A DNA stretch of 64,000 nucleotides, taken from Ciona intestinalis. Taxonomy: Eukaryota; Chordata; Ascidiacea; Phlebobranchia; Cionidae. Under the pieces are notes generated by a model, which saw only the letters and a program-made list of their open reading frames with translations, did no database searches and had not been told where the DNA came from. The translations under genes were made by a program, and so were the position numbers. How positions within the stretch are numbered: the first letter of the stretch is position 1; each line of letters begins with the position of its first letter. The stretch is taken from assembly GCF_000224145.3 (NCBI RefSeq), contig NC_020174.2, positions 3,107,152 to 3,171,151 on the forward strand. Reading direction: 5' to 3'. Positions 23,301 to 35,300 of the stretch are shown piece after piece.

Positions 23301-26300
23301 GTTCTGTTTCATACACCTCGTGCCAGCTTACGAGTCACCATGTATGTTAATTTGTAGGTGATTATTTTTTGGGAGGACTTTTTTATGTATGGCTGATAAT
23401 TTGGACAACCCATTAGTGACCACTGTGTTGGAGCAATTAACGTTAAGTGTATTTCCCAAAGACACATACGCCCACAATGATAGCAGCAACAAGCCTTGAA
23501 CCTATTACCTCTGCCTTAGCACGCGCCTGCCTGTAACTCAGAGGTAATGGTTTCAAGGCTCGACGCTGCTACCATTGTTGGCGTATGTGTCCTTGGGCTA
23601 GACAGTTAACGACAATTGCTCCAACCCAGTGGTTACTAATTGGTTGTCTGAATTATCAGCCATACATAAAAAAAATAATAAAATCCCAAATAAATAATCA
23701 CCCACAAAGTAACATACATGGTAACTCGTAAGCTGGCACGAGGTGTTAAACCCGTGTGATAACGATTGTCGTATTCCAGCCTCGCGAGGATAAAGTAAGT
23801 TACATTCATTCAAAAATACATTTACCTTTAAATTTGGCGTTTTTATCATTCTCGATGGGGTCCATGAGAACATAACCATCCTCTTCAATGGGAGCAAATC
23901 CTTTCATCACCTCCTGGAGGATGTGGGGAGGTGGGGGAGGAGGAAACTCATCTTCCAGAGATTGTTCTTTCGATTTTTCTACAAAAGCATCTGGAGATTG
24001 TGGAGCAAAAGAAGGTTGCGGCTTTGAGCATCTTTTGGGAGTTTGTAGAGTGCTGAATACCTAAAGAATAACCATGATTAAGTATATTATTTAATGTAGT
24101 GTTTTAGCTTAGCAGGGATAATTTCTGCGCAATTGCTCCAAACCAGTGGTCACTAATAAGTTGTTCAAAATTTTAGCCATATAGAAAAAAACACACACAC
24201 AAAGTTACATACATGGTAATTTATTAGCTGACACAAAGTGTATGAAACAACAGAACACCCGTGTTATAACAACCATAGTTTTTCAACTACACAAGGATAA
24301 AGTAAGTTGCATTCATTCATGTATGTAATTTACTTTGTTCTCATGCAGCCAGAAAACGATTTTTATTAAACGCAGCTGTTATGTTTCATACACCTCGTAC
24401 CAGCCTTTGAGTTACCAAGTATGTTACTTCATGAGTGATTATTTTTCTGGGATTTCATTATGTATGGCTGATAGTTTGGACAACCCATTACCGACCATTG
24501 GGTTGAATAATTGACGTTAAGTGTCTTGCCCAAGGACCAACACGCCCACAATGGTATCAACGACAAGCCTTGAAACCATTACTGCTGGGTTACAGGCAGG
24601 CGCACTAACCAACTGTGCTCAGGCGCTAATTTATTCCTTTATGTATTGCCTGCACAATCAGTCAGCAACTAAAAAATAAGCAGCAGCTAACCATGGAGCA
24701 GACGTCCAACTTTTCTTCCATATTTTTCTTGTTATTATCAAATTGTTCAAGTTCGTATATATGATCCAACGACTGTGACTTTCTGCAAGCAGCTGAATAT
24801 GACTTCCTTCTCCACCCACTGGTGTCCTGGTTTGGTGATTTTCCTGATTCATTATCAGCCGATTCCTTCCACACACTGAGTTTAGGTAAAGGTCTGCTTC
24901 CTAAAATATAAATTAAACATTGAAGTTTAAAGGATGAACTTTTAAAAAATATCTAACAAATATATGCCCCTAAAATATACCTTGTAATTTTAAAAGCAAA
25001 TAAATATAAAAAATTAACAAATAAATTTAAAGTAAACATTGTAAATTAAAAGGCAATCAAATTAAAAAATTAACTAATAAATTTATGCCTTCTAAAATAT
25101 AAATTCAATATTGTAATTTAAAAAACGATCAAACTAAAAAAATTAACTAATACATTAATGCTTTCTAAAATATAAATTAAACATAGTAATTTAAAAGACG
25201 ATGAAACTAAAAAAAATAACTAATAAATTAATGCTTCCTAAAATATAAATTCAACATTGTAATTTAAAAATTGATCAAATTTGAAAAAAAAATACTAAAT
25301 TTATGCTTCCTAAAATATAAGTTAAACAATAAACATTGTAATTTAAATACTGATGAGTTTAAAAAATTAACTTATAATTTATGTTTATAGAAGTTAAAAA
25401 TGTGAAAACAAAATCAGCATAATCAGCTAATAACCTAATAATACAAATTTTTTTTATAGTGGCACATATATTATGATAATGAAAATTCTAAAATAAATTC
25501 ATTTATTAAAAAATGTTGCATTCTATTATAATATTTGAGTTCTATTCTATATGGGTAAGGTCCCACAGAGTGGCATGCCATGGGTCTTAGGATTTAGGCC
25601 AGGATTGGCTTGTTACCCCAAAAAGTATTTAAGTTACCTTCGGTTTGATTTCTTGGTTGCGTGTCGGTGGAAAAAACACTGTTGACAAAAAAATATTTAA
25701 ATATATGTATATTACTAAACTTTTTTGACAAAAAAGATTAAAATGTATTACTAGAGATTTTGTGTTAAAATTGCGCATTTGGTGAGGAAAAATAAGTTTT
25801 ATTTATTGTGATATAAGAAATCAAAATCAATCTGTCATTTTTGTTTTTTTTATTTCTAGTAAATCTGGTGTTAAAATTGCCCATTAGGGGAGAAAAAAAG
25901 TTACATTTATTTATTTATTGTGATAAAGGAAATTAAAATCAACCTGTCATCTTTGTTTAACGACTCAGAACGAGAAAACTCTTTGGATCTCCTGTTGACT
26001 TCGTCTTCCACATGATCCTCGCATGGAGGGGGAGGAGGTGGAGGTGGAAGATCTGTGGAAGATTTATTTAACATCGAATGAATGAATGAATGAAACTTAC
26101 TTTATCCTCGCTAGCCGGAAAACGACAGTCGTTATCACACGGGTTTAACACCTCGTGCCAGCTTACGAGTTCATGTATGTTACTTTGTGGGTGATTATTA
26201 TTATTATTTTTTTTTATGTATAGCTGATAATTCAGACAACCAATTAGTGACCACTGGGTTGGAGCAATTGCCATTAAGTGTCTTGTCCAAGGACACATAC

Positions 26301-29300
26301 GCCCACAAATAAATAACTGCGTTGTTTCATTTCTAACTAAGGCAAAAAAAATTCCTGACCAAGACTTTAAATGTTGGGCAGCAAATTCTTGGCACAATAG
26401 CCAAAATACAAATAACTGGGTGTATACCAACTGTTATTTGTTGCTATCATGACAATACAAAGATGCCTCTGCCAACTTTTATTTTCAAACTGTGTAAACT
26501 TGCCCAGAATAGGCTTAGAACTGAATTATACTACAAGGGCTGTGTTAGAAATTAGAATCATAGGTAATATATAGTAGGGTGGAAAACGTGGGACACTTTT
26601 TATTCTATTTTCTCGTTCCATTTGGTAGTAAACAAAAAAACATTTAAAGAATTAATAACCGTAATCTCACGACTCCCATTGACAGTTGTTAATTGTTTAA
26701 AATACATTCAGGATTTTTGGATATTGTGTGCTAAAGGTGTCCTATCTTCCCCCACCCTACTATACTATACATTAAATAAAGTTCCTAGTTCAGATTTTAC
26801 TATACTAACATTTTAAATGCACAACAGACACATTGAGTGTGTGGCATTTACCGTGTAAATTATGGAAAAATTAAATCCCAATGCCAGTTTCCACTGACTT
26901 GTAATTTTTATAAGATTAAAGTAATTCAAGTTGAAATATTTTTAAACTTATCTGTTTGATCTTCAGATAGGGGCAAATTAAATATTGCGTAATATATTTT
27001 GAAATTTTCACTGACAAATTGAAACATTAATTGTGAATTTGATCGCTCGGTATCAGGTAGTTCAAAGCCAATTATTAAATAAGTATTAATCCCACTAATT
27101 TTAATTACGAGATAACTCTAATTTGGGAAGCAATTTTGGTGTAATAGCTGTATAGGGAAGTTGCCGGTGCCAGTACTAAAATTAATCCAAATTTAATTAT
27201 CGACCGAGTTGTTTAAATTAAAGCGGATGTCTGCAGTTTTCGTGATCAAAGAATCCAGTATCATTATTATTGGGAAACATTTAGTTTTACCACCGCTGTT
27301 GGAAAGTTAAATATAAACTACATTACATGTGCTCACCTTGATTATTAAATCTAGTTCTAAAATTGTTTTAAAAATTTAGGCAAAACAATAACTGAAACAT
27401 GCAACAGAAGATGAAAGCAATCTAAAGAGTACTAACAACATACCAGTCAAAATTTTCCGCGTATAAAACAACGATTGCACCACAAACTATTTTCAGGTAT
27501 GATGTATTGTCTCTATATCCTGTCTTTTGGTTAAAAATGATTCTAAATCTTCGCTACCGTAAACGATAAGACAAATAAAGGTACTATTATTATATTATTA
27601 GGTCTACATTCAACGTGTAGAAGACTTATCAGTCCATTTGTATAACTGGATTATTATCTTTCTAAAGTAATTAAATAGATAATCAAATAATGCGGCGCCA
27701 AGGCAAAGTGGGTAATGGGTTCAAGGCTCAGCGCTGCTACCATTAGGCTTATGTGTCGTTAAGCAAGACACTTAACGGCAATTGCCCCAACCCAGTGGTC
27801 ACTAATGGGTTGTCAAATTATCAGCCACACATAAAAACTACACCAAAAATAATTTACCCAAAAAGTAACATACTTCGTAACTCGTAAGCTGGCACGAGGT
27901 GTATGAAACAAAATGTTTAATGACCGTCGTTTTCTAGCCAGGCAAGGATAAAGTAAGTAGCATTTATTCATATACCTTTACTATTACAGTACCTGTAAAT
28001 AATGGTGTTTTGGAATGTGATCTTCTTATTAAACCTGGAGAAGATTTGTTCCACGAGGACGATCTAGAACTGAGAGAATCAGGTGAAAGCGACTTTTCTT
28101 CTAAACGCAATGAGATTTCTCTGTGAGCTTGTGTTTTCTGCTGATGCTGAGATCCATTGTTGTTATTGGTATTTTTAGAATTCTGGTTAAACGGCTCATT
28201 TTCATAGAATGAAGCCGAGGGTTGAGAGTCACTACAAGCTGAGGTTTGGTTCAACGTGTCTGAAGAATCGGATTGTAAAACCAAACTCGACGGTCTTTGT
28301 GTGGTTCGTTTACCATGAGAGTTTTTGTTTTGAGATGCAGGATTCAATCGATCGTCATTTTTAGTCGAATCCTCTTTGTATCTTCTGAGCTCAACTTCAA
28401 TGTAGGAATTATTGTCGAAAGACTGACTATTTTCTAAGTTACTTCCGCTTGTGCTTTTTTTAATTTTAAAAAGTTTTCTGTTGTTCGTTTTTTTGCACGA
28501 TTCTTTTCTCTGTTCCAGGGATTCACCCGAACATGATCTTGAAGGACTCAGTGGAGGCTTGGAGGAGGAGGAATGTCTTTGGGGGCAAGATGAGCAAGAC
28601 TGCAATGCACATTTGCTGGACGGTGTGGCGTAATCAGCATGTTCGTTCGTTGTATAAGGTTCAGGATGCTCATGTATTATATTAAGTGAACCAACTGATG
28701 CATTATCACTGTTTGGGATATTAGGTGTCTTTATTTGTTCCGAATTAACATCGGAAACTGTTGACTTCTGTAAAGCAGAATATAGTTCTACGACTGTAGC
28801 AACATCAGTTGCTTTGTAAGGATCAGAATCTTCAGTGTTAGGTGAAGACTGAAGACGTCCCATCGCTTTGGTGAAAATCTTATCTGTTAACCCTGGAAAA
28901 AATCAAATTCAAGTTTTCAAGACAGTTTTTTTAACATATAGTACTGTGAAGGAAAACATTTTGCATATAATAATATCCAAATATCACAATCGTGTTTTAA
29001 ACAATTAACAACGGTATATGGAGTCGTGAGGATACCGTTGTATAATTCTTTGAATGTTCTTTGTTTACTACCAAATGGAAGGAGAAAATAAATGAAAAGT
29101 GGCCCACCTTTCCCCACCCTACTATACTGTAAAATTTAGTAACTAACAAAAACGTCAGTCAAATCCTGATCTAGTGCTCATAGAGTAGGACAATTCTTGT
29201 GAAAAAATAAGTCAAGACCTGGTGCTGAGAAAACAGAACAGACAAACATCAAGTCAAACCAATTGAATGATAAAAGATTTATATTTGGCCTAAATAGCAT

Positions 29301-32300
29301 CAGTCTCTTATTCAAACAAGATCCTTAATGTGCAACATATTTTATATTCGAAAATTACTTAGTAGCTACATGCAGTAAAACAGTTACAGCGAATTTGTTT
29401 GTAAAATGCCTTGACAGTGTCTATGGGTCTCCTACCTACATCAACTAGTAAGCTTGTCACAAAAGCTCTGCTATATTTACAGTATGCCTAACTATTCCAT
29501 GAATGAACAACAGCTTATTTATTGATAGGTTTGGCTCAATTACTCTCTTTTCTGTGGAATAGGTTGGGTTCAATTATTCTCTATTCTTTTCTATATGGGT
29601 GAGGTCCCGCAGCATGGCACCTCACGGGTCCTAGGATTTTTGCCAGAATTGGCCAATTGGGTTTAAATAGGATTTTGTTTATGAAGTTATTAAGACAAAC
29701 CATTTTTGGGTTTTCTCTCAACGCTGCTGTGCAAATCTCTCATTGGGTCGTTTGAATCTTCTATCAAAACTTGTCTATTGTTTTTACCATGTTCTTCTGT
29801 TAAAAAACAAACAAGAATAATTATTAATGTTACACCGGCGCTGTAGAACAGTTGGTTAGCGTGCCTGCCACTAACCCAGAGGTAATGGGTTCAAGGCTCG
29901 TCCCTGCTATCATTGTGGGTGTATGTGTGTTTTAGCAAGACACTTAACGGCAATTGCTCCAACCCAGTGGTCACTAATGGGTTGTCTAAATTATCAGCCA
30001 CATATAAAAAATAAAAATCCGAAAAAATAATTGCTCACAAAGTAACATATTTAGTAATTCGTAAGGTCTGGCATGAGGTGTAAACAGAACACCTATGTTA
30101 TAACAATTGTTGTTTTCCAGTCACTTAAGGATAAAGTAAGTTACATTCATTCATTCATTCATTATGGACCAGTGCTGATTTGAACATTTGTCCAATGACT
30201 TAAAAGTGAGTTGCTTGTGTCACTTACACCAACTTATATGTTTAATTGTGTTGCATGTACATTGTCCCTTATGCTTAATGGGTTGCCAGACCTTTCTGTA
30301 AGTTCATGCTTAACCTGGGTTGCACTGCATAAAACTGTCATATTGTTTCGATTTTATTGTTTATATGTTAATCACCCACAAAGTAGCAAAGCCATATGGT
30401 AACTCATAAGCTTACACGAGGTATATGAAACAGAACACTCGCGTTATATTGACTGTTGTTTTCTGACCAAGCGAGGATAAAATAAGTTACATTCATTCAT
30501 TCATTCATTCATTCAAGGTATGATTATAAAAAATTCTACTTCGTGTGGGTGAGGTTCTTGTTGAGGACCTAGGATTTAGGCCAGTTTGCCCATTTCCCAA
30601 AATTATTTCCCATTTAACTTACTTTCAACTCCGGAAAAAGAAGTTTCATTTTGTTTTTGCAATATTTTGTTATATTTGGAAAGATTGTCAACTTGTCGTT
30701 TTAAATTGAAGCACTCAGATTGCAACTGACGTTGAATGAGTTCCGATTGGACCACCTGAGCTGCAACCTGTAAAAAAAATTTATATTATAATTTATGCAA
30801 AAATTATTTAAAAGGAACCAGGTCTGTAGGTCCTTGGCCTTATTATTTAAATTAAAGACAACGACATTTGGGCTATTAACAGCGGTTATGGGAGTCGTGA
30901 GAATGCAGTTTTATAATTTTTTGAATGTTCTTTGTTTACTATTAAACTGGAAGAGGAAATAGAATAATAAGGTGTCCCATTTTCCCCACCCTACTATACG
31001 ACACCACATATAATGTCCAATAGGCCATATCGTCTATGACTGTAATTTAACTCTCCATAAGAGGAAAAATAGTAGAAATACGGTGAAAACTATTGGTGAA
31101 AAGATTATTACTATTAAATAAGTTACTACCTTGTTATATTCCACTTTCTGTTTTTCAGCTAGTTTGATAAGCTGATAATTTTGTTCTTCCATTTTTTGAA
31201 CTCTTTCAGCTAACAAAATGCAGTGTCTTCGAAAATCATCAAGGTCCTGGTATATAAATTAGTTAAAGATTTTCCACTTGCTTTAACTAGTACTTGATAA
31301 CTATATTATACAACAAGACATTAAGATTTTGAATAGGTGTAGTGACCAGTTTCTTTCTTCCAATCAAATGTAAATCAATTTTTAACTATAAGCGAGTTTT
31401 ACCAACTGTTGTTTTGTCGTTATATCCTGCCTTTTTGTTTAAAAGATTTCTAAATCTTCGCTACCGTAATTGAAGAGACAAATATAAGTTATTACTAAAT
31501 ATTAACACATTAATTTTGTTATGATAAAAAATAATTTTTATATGACTCTTCGATTATTGTAACGAAGATTTATTTAAAACCTTATTATTATATATCAAAG
31601 CATTAATTTTTTTAAATAATAATAACTTTTATTTGTCTGTTCAATCACAGTAGCGAATATATTAGGTGTATTATTAATATTATAGTATGACATGTTTATG
31701 TTGAATTTATTCTAAATAGGCATCAATTTTTACTATAATAATAACTTTTATTTGTTTGTTTAATTACAGTAGCGCAGCTATTAAGTATATTTTTTAAATT
31801 ATAATATGCCATGATTTATGTTTAATCTATTCCAATAGGCATCAATTTTTACTATAATAATAACTTTTATTTGTCTTTTTAATTACAGTAGCGCAGCTAT
31901 TAAGTTTATTTTTTAAATCATAATATGCCATGATTTATGTTTAATCTATTCCAATAGGCATCCATTTAAAAAAAATATTAACTTTAAGTGTCTGTTTGAT
32001 TAGGGTAGTTAAGATATTAAATGTATTAGTATTATGATAATATGGCATGATTTATGTTGGTTAAGATGTTAAGTATATTTTTAATATTATATCATGTCTG
32101 ATGCCATCAATGTCATGATTTTTTAGTTCAAATTTCTCCCAATAATTTACTGACCAGGACTGCTTGCCGCATATCTCTCTGACAATGCATTTGATTGTTA
32201 TTAGATGTTGAAGTGAAGTTTTGTAATTCCATATTCCTCTTTTGCTCAGTTGCACCAACATATATAGATGGTTTCAATGGTTGAGGCTGCTGAATACACA

Positions 32301-35300
32301 AAGTAATTTATTTAAAAATATTCTAATAACAATTAAAAGTTTTGAATAAAATTTCCTTTAAAACGTTATGTCGGTTATATATATGTTTTAAAATAATTAT
32401 TTTTTTTTAATATTTAGAAATTCTGTCGCTTTTCAATGTGTTTTAAACAAAATTTCCAGATTTTGAACCTAATTTGCTGCTGTTTATCATTAGAAATATC
32501 AGATTAAGTTACATTAATCTACCTCAGATTTAACTTTTGTCTGGATTAGTGCTGTTTGTTTTTATGGTTTTTGTGTTTGTGCATAATAAAATTAATTGTG
32601 TCACTTAGTTTTAAAATTTAAGCTCCATGGTTGGGCAGTGGGTATATGCAAAATCCCAGCTGAATATATTGCATGGAATGTTGTGTTATATGTAGCTCAT
32701 ACATGTGTAACAAATTATCTAGGGTCCCAAATATTACTATCATGGGTCCCAAAAAATCCTATGGGTCCCAAAAATAATCATATATGGGTCCCAAATTATC
32801 ATTGGTTCCAAATAATATCATATATTGGTCCCAAATTACCAGAAGTGATTTTAAACGGAAATCATTTTAATAGACCTTAAATTTAACATGAATGTGTAGA
32901 TCGGTATTTCTTGATCTATTTTAGCTTTTCTACCCATTGTTTGTGGTTGTGCAATAATGTGTGAAAACCTTACTTTATCCCTGCGTGGCAGGCAAACAAC
33001 AGTCGTTATACACAGGTGTTCATACACCTCATGCCAGCTTAAGTTACTATGTATGTTACTTTATGAGTGATTTTTTTAACTTGTTAATTTAAAACATTTT
33101 TGACAACTGTTTTGAGTTGCAGCTCAGAGGTTAAGACTTGAAGTATCTTCTATACCTTCATCATCATTAAAAGAAATTATGGTTATTTGAACGGAGAGAC
33201 AGTCGTTAAACACGAGGGCTCTGATTTACACTTCGTGCCAGTTTACTAATTACCAAGTATGTTACTTTGTGGCTGATTATTTTTTTGGTTATTTTTTTGG
33301 TTATTTTTTTATATTTTTTTACTTACTTCTTGTAAAGTTACATAGCGTCCAAGATCTGTGTGATGTTCTGTATGACGTAAAGCGTCACGAAGAGATTCTT
33401 CCATGTTGTCAAACTCAGACTTTAATTCCTAATTGAATGAAATCTGGGTTAGTGGAAGGCACACTAACCACTTTGCCACAGCACTGAACATAATTCAACA
33501 TTGGTTATTTTATACCGATAAACATGATGTCAGAATTAGAGTATTTTTATAGAAGATGAAAAACGAGTTGAGTATTTTTAACATTTTTAAATCACATATA
33601 TAGTAGTGGGGGGGAGGTTGACACACCTTCAGCACCAATATCCAAATATCCTGATCGTGTTTTGAACAATTAACAATGTGGGAGTCGTGAGGATACAAGA
33701 AAATAGATAAAAATGTGTCCCATCTTCCCCACCCTACTATACATATATAAAATGTTCAGGCAAGAAAAAATAGGCACTAGTGAAGAATCTTCCGGTACAT
33801 AGCAGAATAGGCTGGTGGAAAGTGTTAGTGGTTGGTGGTTAGGGGGTTGGGTGTTGATGGTTAGGGGGTTAGTGGTTATAGGGGTTAGTGGATAGGGGTT
33901 AGTGGTTATAGGGGTTAGTCGTTAGCAAACAAGGTGGGGGGAAGACTCTTCACTAGCACTGTTAGTATGTAAAATAACTTTGCCTATAAAGCTCTAGTAT
34001 TTATCTTTGCCTGAGGACCTGTAGTAAAATTCAGTTGATATATGACCATGTGTACTACAGACCATAAGCCCAGCAGTAGAAAACAATATAGTGCTGTGGT
34101 AAAGTAACTAATGCATTTTTGCCTTTAAAAATTAAAAAACATATTAAATTTTGTTCCGAAAAACTATTTTTTTTAATGACTAAAATTGTTCCGGAAACGA
34201 AAAAAATAAACACAAAAAACCTAACAAGACTTAAAATAACTTATTAAGAATATTACAAAACCATTATTAAACTTTTTGGTCTAATACACCCAATACTTCC
34301 ACTGGGCTATACATGAAAGTCTAATTGACTGCTATTTTTAGTTTATAAAAAGTTGTATAACTCGCACTGGTGTACCATCTTTTCCACAAAAGTGGTGCTT
34401 CAAAAAAAACCACATATATGACTCGCTGTCATATATAAGTCTGCAGCATAACATGTAAAGCCTTTCTCGGAATGTTAATTGTTAAGCAAGTATGAAGTTT
34501 TGTTTTTGATAGTGTTGTTCACAGTCCTATTTATCCTCTGCTTATTAAAAGTCCACCACACGTTTGTAAACTTTCCAAACACTTAATTCAAGTGGTTGAT
34601 ACAAGCCACTACGCACTTACTGGAGTCAGATATTTTTAAAACAACAGAGCTTAAATTAATGTTTACCTTCGCCCGCCAGGTCAACGTCTGCTGTTATTAT
34701 AACGCAGGTGTCCTATTTCATACACCTCGTTCCCGCTTACAGGTACAACGCATGTAACTACGTGAGTAATTAGTTTGTTTGCATACAACGGTGGAAGTAG
34801 CGACGTGCCTCTAGCCGAGCGCTCTAGTAACTGTTCCACGGCGTTAAAAGGAATATCAACGTTGTTGTAATGGTAAATTTTAAGCAGGCACGAGATGCAT
34901 GAAACAGAACACTCGTTTTATAACGATTGTGGTTGACTCGCCACGCGACGATAAACTATATTAGGTTAAACCCTGTCATTGCATTCATTGAATCGACCAC
35001 CAATTAACATACATGGTAACTCGTAAGCTGGCACGAGGTGCATGAAACAGTACACCCGTGTTATAAGGACTGTCGTTTTCCGGCCACGCGAGGATAAAAT
35101 AAGTTACATTCATTCATTCATTCAAACGATAAAATACATAAATTTAAACCAATTTTGACTTTATATTTTCTTTGCCTTATTAGTCCATAAAATTTCTGCA
35201 ATGCGTCGTTCTACCCGGTTACACTCTCAATAATAGTCTACACGAAAATTACAAACCAAAACATTCCTTCACACCAGCGCAGTAGAAGCACTTTACGCAC

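Noticed and set aside
24658-24876. Read-through C-terminus of exon 24692-24900
   Set aside because: The frame beyond 24692 runs past donor GTTAGC; splicing to 24060 keeps the phase and fits the rest of the gene.
24897-25400. CRISPR-like or satellite array
   Set aside because: Units are adjacent without unique spacers and tied to an exon border in a eukaryotic gene.
29840-29905. tRNA gene in SINE heads
   Set aside because: A and B boxes are present, but each is followed by the SINE body and no proper cloverleaf is evident; these are SINE promoters.
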